NCBI GenBank assembly: GCA_951640195.1
Contig: OX621164.1
Location: 1,717,098 to 1,781,097 of the forward strand
Direction: 5' to 3'
Length of the DNA stretch: 64,000 bases
DNA from: Porpolomopsis calyptriformis
Lineage: Eukaryota; Basidiomycota; Agaricomycetes; Agaricales; Hygrophoraceae
The notes under the pieces are model-generated. The model had not been told where the DNA came from, did not search any database, and saw only the letters and a list, made by a program, of their open reading frames with translations. A program made the position numbers and the translations under genes. Shown here piece by piece: positions 45,581 to 56,398 of the stretch (its first letter is position 1; the number at the start of each line of letters is the position of its first letter).

Positions 45581-46242
45581 ATGGTGAGTGGTGCTCCTAT
45601 AGCCTTAACATACATATGTTGCGATCTGGAGCGACGAATGAAATGGAGGGTCTAGGCGCAGAATAGGGTGGATGGTGGCCTTTGGTAATGGATGTACTCA
45701 CCCTAGTCACGCAGGCCGATAATTCATCCCCCATCACCATACGCACCCGGAAATTCATCTCCAACCGTCTCTTGGCCCGCCGCCAGTTTGTTATTGATGT
45801 CTTACACCCCTCACGTCCCAACGTGTCCAAGAACGAGTTGTCGGAAAAACTTGCTGTTCTCTACAAGACCGACAAGAACCGAGTGGTCACATTTGGTTTC
45901 CGGACGCAGTTTGGTGGTGGTCGGAGCACAGGCTTTGCATTTATCTACGACGACGAAGCTTCTCAAAGAAAATTTGAGCCAAGATATCGGTTGGTTCGGG
46001 TAGGCTTCAGTCTCCACCGTCCACTAGTCATCGTGAGCGCTCATGGCTCTTTGTTTGTAGTCAGGACTTGCAGCCAAGGTAGAGAAAGCGTCGCGTAAAC
46101 TGCGGAAAGAGCGCAAGAATCGTGCGAAGAAGGTTCGTCAAAAATTCCCTCTCGTTATTCCAACAATTGTATATCTTCCCGCCCGCAGGCCCGTGGGACC
46201 AAAAAGCTCAGGGCTGCCGAGCCCCCAAAGAAAGGCAAATAG
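45581..46242 (+). CDS. RPS24: 40S ribosomal protein eS24
   Basis: Small-subunit protein. Exon 1 is just the ATG (45581-45583). A 131-nt intron (GTGAGT..ACGCAG, 45584-45714) precedes [20 protein letters not shown]. Then come [60 protein letters not shown] and [20 protein letters not shown]. Two further introns precede [17 protein letters not shown] and TAG at 46240-46242. The protein matches eS24 completely. Without the ATG exon there is no start in frame that fits the family. Confidence 0.96.
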
Positions 46243-46444
46243 TGGTGCAACCTCTGCTTTGGATTATGTATCATCGCATGGAAAAGTACCCTGTCATAGA
46301 CTTTCTTCGCCAATACAACAGAATCTATGGCACCTTTGTCGTCTGGCAAGATGATAGTATGAGATTACATGAGGGTATCGTATAGTTTGCGAATAGTTTG
46401 CGAATAAGCTTGAAAGTGCAATTGGACACCATAGTCCACCTACA

Positions 46445-48024
46445 TCAAAAGCCTGACTTTTTGTGAATGATGTCGGGGTCCTCTTGATATTCATCCGCTG
46501 AAACCCACATCTAAAGATGGTCACCAGTCAACCATCTCCAAATCGTGGCTTTATGGTCTCACCTTTTTGAAAGTAGTCAACCCAGCTAGAATTGATCCCC
46601 CAATCCAAGTGGAGTACTTCCGTTCTGGAGGTGCATATATTTTGATCTTGACGTCTTTCAAGGCCAACTTCTTAACCTCGTTAAGAAGACGGTCACCGTA
46701 ACCTGTTCATCCATTAGATATCAGTCAAGAGAATGGCGGTCTGGAATCGCACCTCGACACAATGTGCTCCCGCCACTGAGAACAATGTTGGAAAAAAGAC
46801 TCTTTCGCAAATCTAAATCTACTCGGATGATAGAATCGACGACTACCTGATGCACGCCTGCAAACTCCTGCCCAACCAGCTCGGGGTTGAACAAGATTTC
46901 AGGAGCCCGAAAACGCTCGGGACCAAGCTGTATATTATCGGCATGAGTTGAGATCATGGGCAGCAAGGGTAATCAACTGGCCTGTACGATGTTTCCATCA
47001 GGTAGCCGGAACTCCTCTGCCCTGCCCAGAGCATCCTTCTCCTCTTTAGCAGGGTTGAGGGCAACATAACAGCACTTTTCTTTCATCGTGCGTACGACTT
47101 CCCGCTCTGCCGTTGTGTGTAGGTGATGACCGGACTTTCGGAGAAGTAACTGAAGATGATCTGTTACGTCTCTGAGGTCCTAGATGAGAGGTGCAAAAGG
47201 GGGACAAAACAAAGAGATGGATTGGTACCTTCCGGCGATATCTACTCGGCGAATGGCGTGAGGTATGGAAAAGCCCTCAAACACTGGAACTGCATGCGTT
47301 ACGCCGTCACCTGAATCGAGCACAATCCCCGTTGTCCGTCCGGAGGAGTATCTGGAGAGCGTGCACATGGCAGAATAGCTATAGACGAAGTTCAGATCGC
47401 TTACAATGATAGCACCGCCTGGACAGAGGTGAAAAGAGCGGGGACATTGAAAGTATCGAAGAATATTTGGGCAGCCACGTCCCGATTGCTCCGGGGATTT
47501 AAAGGTGCTTCTGTCAGCAGTACTGGGTGCTATCGGCGGAGAGATTTGCCTCGCCTGAGTCTGAACATCTGCACAAGGACGAGATTCTACGAGACTGACC
47601 TCCTCGCTTAGTGTTCCCAGTTCTTCTGCATACACCCAACTCCATATACGTTCCATATCATCCCAGTCTGTTACGATGCCGTGTTCCATGGGGTATTTAA
47701 TCTTGAGCAAACCGCGGAACTCTTGTGCGCGTCTGCCAATGAAGACGTCGCCTTCCAGTCCGCCAGCCATGACGCGTACGTGTTTTGGACGACCGACGCT
47801 GTCCAGAATGAATGTCAATGATCCCGAACGAGGGCTAGAACTAGAGAGGTACAAAGACGGAAAGAAGCATTTTGGGTGATCTTCACCAGCAAAACCGGCC
47901 TTTATAGTTCCAGAGCCCTGGATAGTCGAAGAATGAGGAGAATGTTTTCTCGAGTGAAGAAGGAACGAACGTTATCGATGACAACGGGTTGGTTGGTCAA
48001 GACATCGTCGAATTCTCCGGACAT
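46445..48024 (-). CDS. ARP1: Actin-related protein Arp1 (centractin, dynactin filament)
   Basis: Arp1 forms the short filament of dynactin, the dynein cofactor that drives nuclear migration in hyphae. Exons: [160 protein letters not shown] and [20 protein letters not shown], then [20 protein letters not shown]. The actin phosphate loops ([25 protein letters not shown]) are intact. About eight introns. The C-terminus reads HKKSGF rather than the more usual HKKTF. The start is 73 bp from the divergent next gene. Confidence 0.95.
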
Positions 48025-48097
48025 CTTCGTTCAGTCGGTAAAGCAGCGAGGAATGATCCAAGTCGAGATTCATAGGTAACGTCACAGCCTTGCACTT

Positions 48098-48855
48098 ATG
48101 CCACACCCTCGAGTTGGCGTTTGCCTCGCTACCGTCTTTCTCTTCTTTCTCCTCATCGTAAGTTTCGGTGCTCTCGGTGGGCGACGAGGGCCTGACACCG
48201 TTCATAGTCTTCCGCTGATGGACTGAACACAAAGTGGGAGGCGACCAACTTCTGCAAGTGTATGTATACATCCATCGGACGACGGTCATCGAAATGACGG
48301 ATACTACAGGCATATGCTTCCAGTCAAATTACACCATAGTGCCATTGAAAATCCCAGACAATCCCTCCAAACCGTGTCTGTCGTGCACGAAGCAATGGTG
48401 TCTGAACCAGAACCTCCCTATTTGCGCCGGAGCATCATTGGGCGATACCGATCCTGATACAGCCACCGGAAAGGAAGGCGACGTTGAGGCACGGTGTTTT
48501 CGTACGTTCAGCCCCGGCGTTCCTCAAGCCGGCGATGCTAAAAGTAGAATTTCAGAAAGGGACTCTCCGCGAGATCAGCTCGTGGTCACCCTGTTCTTGT
48601 TGATAGTATTTGGGCTGCTGTTGGGTGCGGGAATCAGGAATCGAATATTAGAGGCCGACAACACTAGTATGCCTTGGAATGCAGGGAGAAGATGGTGGGA
48701 GGTGAGTTGGGTCGTTCGTGCAGCGGTAGATGGCACTAACTCTGTCCAAGACGTGGCAGCCTCGAAGACAGCTCGAAGAATACGGTATCCCCCTTCAAAG
48801 AGCCAGGGAAGGCAGCACGACCCGGGGTGGATATGTTCCTATATCTGAGGATTAA
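48098..48855 (+). CDS. Cysteine-rich single-pass membrane protein, conserved fungal unknown
   Basis: A hydrophobic N-terminus (GVCLATVFLFFLLI) acts as signal peptide. After introns the lumenal part has an ordered Cys pattern: TNFCKCICFQSNYTIVPLKI, CLSCTKQWCLNQNLPIC, EARCFQRDSPRDQL, i.e. CxCxC..CxxC..C..C..C. A transmembrane helix follows (VVTLFLLIVFGLLLGAGI), and a cytosolic tail ends GGYVPISED at 48853-48855. Four introns are inferred. A similar pattern (CxxCxxxxCLxxxLPIC then CFxRDSxKD) occurs in uncharacterised fungal proteins. Function is not known to me. It starts 73 bp from ARP1 and its stop is only 24 bp from the next ATG. Confidence 0.72.
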
Positions 48856-48879
48856 TTGTAACTAGTGTATGAAGTAATC

Positions 48880-49195
48880 ATGGGTTCATCCTGCTCAAAG
48901 ACCACCGGAGGGCGAACACTCGCAGACTCTGAACCCTCAAACACCCTCGTCACCCAGCAACCGCAAGCTGCTGCCGTCGCCGCCGCCGAGGCCGCCGAAA
49001 GACGATTGAAGGAAGTCAGTGAAGCTCGAGATTTCATGCAACGGACGAAACATTAACACTCCCAAGGCTCAGTTGCGTGGCACCAATGCCTCGAATCCCA
49101 ACCGCGGGCAGCTTGCTGCTCAGGCGCAGAAACCAACCCTGCCCGAGACAAGACCAGACCAAAGGATGGTGGTGAGTGCCCAACGACGGACTTGA
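48880..49195 (+). CDS. Small VCP/p97-interacting (SVIP-like) protein, N-myristoylation signal
   Basis: MGSSCSKTTGG has Gly2, Cys5 and Ser6 as in myristoylated and palmitoylated proteins. After a poly-Ala helix comes AAEAAERRLKEAQLRG, the VCP-interacting motif (AxxAAxxRxxE) also found in SVIP, then NRGQLAAQAQKP. One intron (GTCAGT..CCCAAG, about 49015-49067) is clear. The 3' end is uncertain: the frame stops at 49193-49195, but a GTGAGT donor at 49172 could lead to a further short exon. By family, it would recruit the p97 ATPase to membranes and inhibit ER-associated degradation. Confidence 0.65.
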
Positions 49196-49319
49196 ACGTC
49201 GTTGACCGTCGATATCCAGTGGGACTGATGTCGCGTACCTGAGCTTTGATCGTAGCATACGCTTTTGAGGATACTACCATAATCTACCTGTCTACCGTCC
49301 CTTGTTAGCACCACGAATC

Positions 49320-50505
49320 ATGTCCGCTACAGAATGGGAGAATGTCCTGTGGAAGAACCAGCCGTTTCCTGACAACCACATCCCGCCCGGGTTCCTCTCC
49401 GCCCTGCAAAAAAACCGTGAGCTCCAACCTGATCTCTTCCTCTTCCTCGCCAACCCCCCTTTGAAGCCAACTTTAGACCGTATACCTATTGGCCTTTGGT
49501 CGCCCTCTCCTGCGCGGTCACCCAGCACCTCGCTACTATATTTCTTTTTCTTGCAGTTTTCGTGCGGCTCAGGGAACGCTTGCTGGATCCTCGCATCTTG
49601 GTTTGGGCCTCTGTCGCATGTTTCATACTCGGCTACGTCGTCTGGGAGCTGTTAGACTCCCAAAACGACGACCGCAGCCGTCGACACCGTGACCGTTCGC
49701 GTCTTGCGTTTACTTCCTGCAATCTTTTTTTTTTTTTTTGACAAACGCTTCGATCGAACAGGCGTAAAAACATTCAAATCGTCCATCTTGATGTTCCTCG
49801 CCTTGCTCTCCCTTTCTCCCGTGTTGAGAACGTTGACCGCCGCGACCTCCTCGGACTCCATTTGGGCACTCTCAGCCTCCCTGTTCGTTCTCAACGCCCT
49901 CCTCGCCGACTACGGCTCTACGAAGGCTGGAGGTCAGATTCGTGACAGGTGCGGTTATCCAACAACCGTGCCAATTTTCAACAACACTCACCTGGCATCT
50001 GCGCAGACTGACTTCTGTCTTGTCATTAAACGCGGGAATATCATCCTCCGTGGTCTTGGCCTCCCGTCTATCCGATGACCTCGCTGTCTTCGCTCTCATC
50101 TTGTTTTCGGTGCAACTCTTTGCATTGTTCCCAATGCTTCGCCACCGTTTACAAGTAAGTCAACTTTCTCGCACTGATCTGCACGCACCATACACATGGT
50201 CCGTATATAACAGACAACTTCGATGCTCGTTCAAGCCTCATTAACCTTCTTTCTCTCTCTTCTATCCATCTTCTTGACCATACCGCAATCAACAACTGTC
50301 GCCTACATTTATTCTTCCACCCTGATCTTTGTGCCATTCCTAGCGCCAGCCATCCTTGTGTGGGCTCAAAAGTATAAAAAGTATGTACAGATCCCCCCAT
50401 CCCTTCCCTCATTACGTGAACAAACTCTCGGAATTGACCGGATCTCAACTCTCGAACAGCGAGATCAGGGGTCCTTGGGATGTCGCCGTTCCCAAGGTAA
50501 ATTGA
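49320..50505 (+). CDS. GPI2: GPI-GlcNAc transferase subunit Gpi2/PIG-C
   Basis: Subunit of the ER enzyme that starts GPI-anchor synthesis. MSATEWENVLWKNQPFPDNH and IPPGFLSALQKN join to PNFRPYTYWPLVALSCAVTQ. Then come repeated membrane helices: HLATIFLFLAVFVRL, ILVWASVACFILGYVVWELL, KSSILMFLALLSLSPVLRTL, SIWALSASLFVLNALLADYG, SVLSLNAGISSSVVLASRLS, DDLAVFALILFSVQLFALFP and LVQASLTFFLSLLSIFLTIP. The C-terminus is NEIRGPWDVAVPKVN, characteristic of Gpi2. Five introns. One contains a 15-nt T-run just before its acceptor (about 49725-49762). TGA is at 50503-50505. Confidence 0.92.
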
Positions 50506-50940
50506 ACGAGGGATCCTTCACAGCTTTGTGGTGCCCTCGCGGTCTGCCACATGGCTTTGCCTCAGCTCAGATCCCGTTCCGAATCACCCGGAATGAATGA
50601 ATTTCCAGGACCAGTTTCCCGGTGCAATGTTGGAACAGCGCGGCGTGCAGGAGGTGTCTTCGAGTGTGAGTCTCCAACCGAGATCTGTGATGTCTATCTG
50701 ATCTGCCAAATCTCGGCGCGACATATTCTCCTCCCCCCCCCCTCAAAAACCTCGGTGGACTACAGGGGTCAAGACATTATATTACAAGTAGCGGTAACGC
50801 GCAACCAATACAGGTATAAAACAAGACATGGTATAAGTAATGCTTCATGACTGTCTACAATGATAAATTCAAACCAGACTGCATGTGTTTAGTTGTACAA
50901 GTCCCTCCAGGATATAATCTAGAAATTGACGGATATCTGG
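50506..50940. other. Convergent 3' intergenic region
   Basis: 435 bp between the stops of GPI2 (plus) and the bZIP gene (minus). Short frames here show no known motif. Presumably it holds the two 3' untranslated regions. Confidence 0.4.
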
Positions 50941-52540
50941 TCATGTCTCCATCTCATCTTCATCGTCCAGCAGCCGCGGTCGCTTCGAGCCGGTTGGGAC
51001 GCCAACGCCCATACCGATTCCCCTGGCTTCCAATACATCCATTGCCACCTTTGCGGCTCCTTCCGAAGTTCGTTTTGTTCGCGCCCGAGTTCTTCGAAGT
51101 GCACCAAACGCTTGGGCCTTGATAACGGCCAGGGTGCCGGAAATTGGGGGACAAACACCAGCTCCACCAGGTGAAGGCGATCGGGATGGAACGGTAGCGC
51201 GGCGTGGACGAAGTCGGGCGTGATGCGAATAAGGCCCAGAGGGTTCGCCCTCACTATTTCCGCGCTCGTGTTGAGAGCCATTCTCGCTTCCTGATATAGG
51301 TGGAAGAGTGGGAAGAAGGGAGCGCTCGGGGCCAGAATTGGCTCTGCGAGCCAGCCTGTAACGGACTGCGTCACAGGCAGGACTAGCAGCCAAGGAGATG
51401 TCGGCGGTCCCGCCATGGAGGGTGACTTCGGCACCATATGAAGGGTTAGCGGGTCGGCGATAGTCGAACTCCGGTCGGTCATGTGTGTTGCTTTCTGGGA
51501 AGGTGAATTGGTATGAAGAGGTCAGGGAAGTGGAAGAAGAGGATGGGGGGGTTGATGTAGTAGGAGAAAGTGATCGACTGCTAGGGAATACGTAGGGGGC
51601 AGAATCAAGGCTATTTAAAGGGACCTTTTGGTCCTCGACCGGAAAACGACCGACATAGGACATTTCGGAGGAAGTGAGAGTTGGGGATTCGACAAAGCCT
51701 GGTGAATGGGAAGAGGAGTTGTTGCTAGTTGGGGGACCTGATTCACCGCCAGAAGATGGTGCTTGTGTAATAGACTGAGGCCAAGGGGAGTCTCGATTGG
51801 AGGGGTGGATGGGGTACTGATATGGGCCGTATTTTGGAGTTGGTCTATGGGTGTGGAGGGCGTGGGAGGAGGGATCTGCTGGGATGGGGTCGTGGTCGGG
51901 GCCTACGTAAGGTACTGAAGGGGAATGGTGGGTGTAATTGTGGCCAGCACTGTAAGCACCGTTGCATAATGGAGTAGATTGCTCATCATTTATCCGGTAG
52001 AGGCCCTCGGGGTTGAAATGATTGATGTGGGTGGATTCGAGATGTGCGGTGGCTAAGGCGGGGGGGTGCGAATGAAGGGGGGAAAAGGAGGGTGGGATGG
52101 GAGGTAGATCATCGGATTCGGGGCGGGGCGGTTGGGCTATCTTTCGAGAGTGGCAGAAGGCTCGCCAATGCCTCTCACGCTCACGGGCGTGGTGGCGGAG
52201 ACGGGCGTTATCTTGGCGTAACTCGGATGCTTCGTTTCGAGCCTCACGACAGGAGTCTTGCAATTGGAGGACGACAGACTCGAGGCTGGTGACTAGGATG
52301 ACCAAGAGCGTTGGACGGGAACGTTAACAGCACAAGAGACAGAAAAAAAAAGGGCCAATGTATCGAACCTGTTTCTTCCAAGGTGGCGATGTAGTTGGCT
52401 CGCCTGGCTCTGAAGGCGGCTTGTGCGTCGGCGTTCTTCTTTTTCCTGAGGGCGACGTCGGAGAGTCTTGAGGAGGGATCATTGACAGGATGGGGGGCGT
52501 GAGGGAGTGCAGGGGAATGGGAATGATTTGACTTTGGCAT
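50941..52540 (-). CDS. bZIP transcription factor
   Basis: Starts MPKSNHSHSPALPH. Basic region LRKKKNADAQAAFRARRANY (fungal NxxAQxxFRxRR type) and leucine zipper IATLEETVTSLESVVLQLQD, SCREARNEASELRQDNARLR, split by one intron of about 70-80 nt near 52290-52370. The remaining roughly 400 residues are Ser/Pro/His-rich with a conserved-looking C-terminal helix (GTLAVIKAQAFGALRRTRAR, EGAAKVAMDVLEARGIGMGV) and end SKRPRLLDDEDEMET. It is a nuclear DNA-binding regulator. No Cys-rich Yap1-type domain is seen, so the pathway cannot be told. Confidence 0.87.
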
Positions 52541-52884
52541 TGAGAGAGGGGGGGGGGATGAGAGGAAACGGAGGGAGAGGAGGGGGGAGGTAGAGATTTA
52601 AAATGGGAAGGGAAAAAAAAAGAACTCGAAGGGAAGGACACGAGGAGAGGGTCCGCGGGAGGGAAAAAAAAATCAAAAAATAAATACCGATTTTATTTAA
52701 AAACTAAAAAAGGTAATTAGCTTCACGGAATTTTTTATTTTTATTTTCCGTACGAAAAATTTTCCCATTTAGCTAGAACGTACGCGAGACTGATACCATC
52801 AAAAGAAAAGAAATAAAAAATCCAACCTTTTTTTCCCCGTCAAAATCGCTCTCGGTCCGAGTCAAATGGCCTCCCACAGTCCGT
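52541..52884. promoter_or_regulatory. Upstream region of the bZIP gene
   Basis: 344 bp. A G-run at 52548-52558 and A-runs at 52612-52680 are followed by very A/T-rich sequence to about 52820. On the minus strand it gives C/T-rich then T-rich leader sequence. The APC4 3' end also lies here. No gene is seen. Confidence 0.4.
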
Positions 52885-55800
52885 TCAGAGCTCGCCGTCC
52901 ACCGTCACCTCCTCCGCATCCTCTTCTCCTTCACCCTCTTCCCCGTCGTCTTCCAAATCGAAGCATTCCATCCTTCTCCCTCCCTCGCTCAGCACACACC
53001 CAATCCTCCGTCTAACCCTCCCGTTCACTGCCACCCGCACCTCTCCCTCACACCCGGTCACTCGACGACACCGCTTCATCGGAATCCGCACCGATCGAAC
53101 CTGCAGCACAAAAGGTCGATCAACGCCCATATTTATTAATGCCACCGGCCAGTCGAACCCAAAAAAGTACCCAAACTTACCTCTCCTTCCTTCCACTGCC
53201 CCATCACCTCCTGCATCAAATCTTCGCGGGTTGGTCTCATTACATACTCTCCAACCCAAAATTCTCGATACCCTAAATCGTTGTAACTGATCGTAGCTAT
53301 AAATGTCGCTCCTAAGTATTTCGATCGCCGTCAGCAAACCGCCCTGTCACACCTGTCGTCAACATACCTTCTTCAGCCCGGACTACCACAACCATACATT
53401 CATCATCAAAAAACTCCGCATCCAACACTTCGACCTTCTCTCCCAACCTTTCACCCTCCTGCGTTTCCTCAGCAACGCAGCACTCCACAACCGCCACGCG
53501 GATGGCTTTCCGCCCCTCACTGCCATACTCACCCTCCACCACACATACTGCAAAAGTTTATCGTCAGCTGACCGTACTCGCCTGGCCAACATAGCCCCTC
53601 ACGCACCCAAGTTCCGATTCGCCGACGAATGCATTGCAAGATACTGCCGGTAGCTTCCTGTCTGCTCCCCTCTATTGGCCCATGTCATTTCCAATCCCTT
53701 CTGAACTGCTCACCTCGTTTTCTTTCCCGATGATCCGTTCGCGGACTACCAAATCCTGGCTAGTCTGGGAAGTTGATGGCCTTGTGCTTTCCGCCTGGTT
53801 TCCCTCAGGTCCAGAGCAATACCAGACTTTAGCCGACCGAGTAGCGGCGCCACTACCACGGATGAAGACGCGGTAACACCGTTCCGTTAATTCTTGAACC
53901 AGTCCGTCAAGATTTCTGTCCAAATGATTCAAGTCATTTGGCTTAATACCCTGACCTCTCTTCTCTTCAGCATCGATCAGGGTTCAAACCACGAATCTCC
54001 ACTTACAGTTTGCCACTTCATCTGGACCGCATCCCCCGCAACCTTCTTGGCTCTCTCAATAGCCGCCGATAGCTCCTGCTTGCCGCCCAGCACTCCCAGG
54101 TCCCGTGAGGAAAATTGGGGTACTGGACCCATAAACCATTTGTCGATCGAGCTCACCACGAGGCCAGACATCAAGTAGTTATTCACTTCCAAGATGTCGT
54201 GCCGTGGTGGTGGTGGTGGCCGGCCGTTTTCATGTGAGAGATGGGTAATAGCTAATGAATATCAACAACAAGCACAGCTGTCAGCGAAATTAATTACCAT
54301 ATTTCAGCCAGCAAATGAATTCTTTGAAGCGAGAAAGTTCTCGGCGAGCGATACTGCCCAACCAGCTGGATATCACGATCGCTCGGCCGGCGAGCTCCAG
54401 GCAGATATCAACCTCTTCCGCCGGCAGTCCAAACTCGGCATATTGAGGCCTGGAACGCGTCAAATAAACCCTGGCCAAGGTGCAACACACACACACGTTG
54501 GACGCTTACAGTACCGACCACCCTTGAATTTCCTCCAACACCAGGAATAATCGCTGACAGGCTGGCGCCGCCCTTTTTTCAGAGAAATCACGCAATTTTA
54601 CTAGCGCCTCCCTAACCGTGGATTCCCATTTTTGTACCCCCTTGACCGGAATTCAGCTTGGGATGGGGGGCGACCAATGACAATAACGGGTACATTACCC
54701 TCTCGCTCATTTGTTCCCCACTACCCAGGAAATCTTGAAGAGACTCAGAGGCTCGACCGGTGGCCAATAGACAAGTTAGATCCAAAATGGGATTGGGATC
54801 GTCCTCTAAACGCCAATGAGATAGACATCAGATATGGAAAGGCCGTACATACGACCAAATTGTTCCTTCTGTCTTTCTTCCAGCGCACGGATCCATTTTG
54901 GTCCGAGTTCCCTCGCACCGCTGCACGTCTCGCAGCCAAACCATGCATTACGCATCTCTTTCACTACACGCGTGATGTACCAAACAAGCTCGCGCGCCGT
55001 CGAGGACAACTTGGAAAAGTCTCGAGTATCCCGCTTCTTGAGCAAGCCAAGTTCGATGAACGTCGGCCTAAGATCGGTCACAATAACATCCTTGGCGGAT
55101 GTCTGCAGATGGGCGTGAAAGATGGGTTGTTTCGGGTCCTTGAACAGCGATGACGTGAAACTGTCCAGGCCGAGGTGAATGGCACCAAGTGAACAACTAC
55201 CGTCTAGAAAGCAATGGATGTGACCCGATTCGTCCGCGACGGCCAAAATACTGTTCACATTGTCTTCATCCTTGTCAACGGTAGCCGCGTCTGGTTCTTT
55301 AAACTGGTTCCGACTGTGTGATGGGGGGCTCATCGAAGCAGCGAGATAATCAGGAAGCAAGGTGGGCCAAGACTTGATGGCTTCCGGGATAGAAATTTCC
55401 GGGACCGGGCGGTTTTGTGAGGTTTGAAACGGGAAAAGATTGATAACACTATACAGTATAAGATAAGCATCTATCTTCAAGCTTTCGAGTTAAATCAAAA
55501 CTGGCTTGGACTTCTGAGTGTCGTCCTGCAGAGGATCGAGGAGCGGAAGAAACTTGAGTATCGAATGAGCTGATCCTGTCTTCCGTGCGACCTGCTTGAG
55601 AAAACAGATGAAAATGCGGTTTCAAGTATTAAACATACAATGACGTTTCCCCTTTTGAAAATATCAGGAACAGGGACGGAGGTAGCAGGTTTTTCGCCCC
55701 CGAACCACCATATGCCAGTGATTTTATGCGATCGGTTTTGTGTATTATCAGTAATCGTGATCGGAAGAGTTCCTTCCTTTCGTCCATCTTGGATCGAATG

Positions 55801-56138
55801 AATAGTAATAAGAGGAGGATCGTGCGCTACCGCCACAGTTTGTCCTAAGGAAGAGGGGGTAAGAGCAGAAAAGTAGCGGGAAAAACTGTACCATCAGGAC
55901 TCCATGCAAGACCGACGATCTCTTGGGTACTATTCTCATCCGAACCTGTATTCACCTCCCATTTCTTGGAGCCTTGCACTTTCCATAGGCTCATTCGGTC
56001 TCTTCCGCTTGGTTTGGTGATAAGAATGACGAGATCTTTGTCTGGACAGCAAGCTGAGGCCAGCAAGCGACAAGGAGAAGGTAATGACAAGACGGCAAGA
56101 GACGTGAATGCATTCATCTCCAATGGTGTGGCAATCAA
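52885..56138 (-). CDS. APC4: Anaphase-promoting complex subunit Apc4
   Basis: Platform subunit of the APC/C ubiquitin ligase. N-terminal beta-propeller segments: MNAFTSLAVLSLPSPCRLLA, VILITKPSGRDRMSLWKVQG, EIVGLAWSPDG, VAVAHDPPLITIHSIQDGR, KITGIWWFGGEKP. Then the Apc4 part: ISIPEAIKSWPTLLPDYLAA, SILAVADESGHIHCFLDGSC, ELVWYITRVVKEMRNAWFGC and GWPQYAEFGLPAEEVDICLE, then the helical bundle signature ISSWLGSIARRELSRFKEFI. C-terminal blades include YSYDQLQRFRVSRILGWRVC, VRVAVNGRVRRRIGCVLSEG and an acidic tail EGEEDAEEVTVDGEL. At least ten introns. The start is 56138 or the in-frame ATG at 56117. The ARRELSRFKEF block is the strongest evidence. Exon ends between 53600 and 54300 are approximate. Confidence 0.85.
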
Positions 56139-56398
56139 AGACGCGTTCGAGTCGAACGCGTGACAAACGTGACCTTAACCCATACAAGTACTGTCGCAAA
56201 AGACAATAATTATATGGACGGCGAGATCTAAAACGTATAGAGTCCGCCACAACCATGTATATACCAAGTATCTGAGGAGTCCCAATTTTTAGTCCGAAAA
56301 AAAAAAGAGTTAAGGAACGACGGTATTAGAATAAACGAGAGTCGAGGGTAGTCCGTTAGAAGGGGGAACATAATCGTCCTCGGTCATGGTATGGGGGC

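Noticed and set aside
49160..49280. tRNA-like pattern (TTCAAGT within an inverted repeat) on the minus strand
   Set aside because: The inverted repeat AACGACG/CGTCGTT gives a hairpin, but the T stem does not pair correctly, and no acceptor, D or anticodon arms can be formed.
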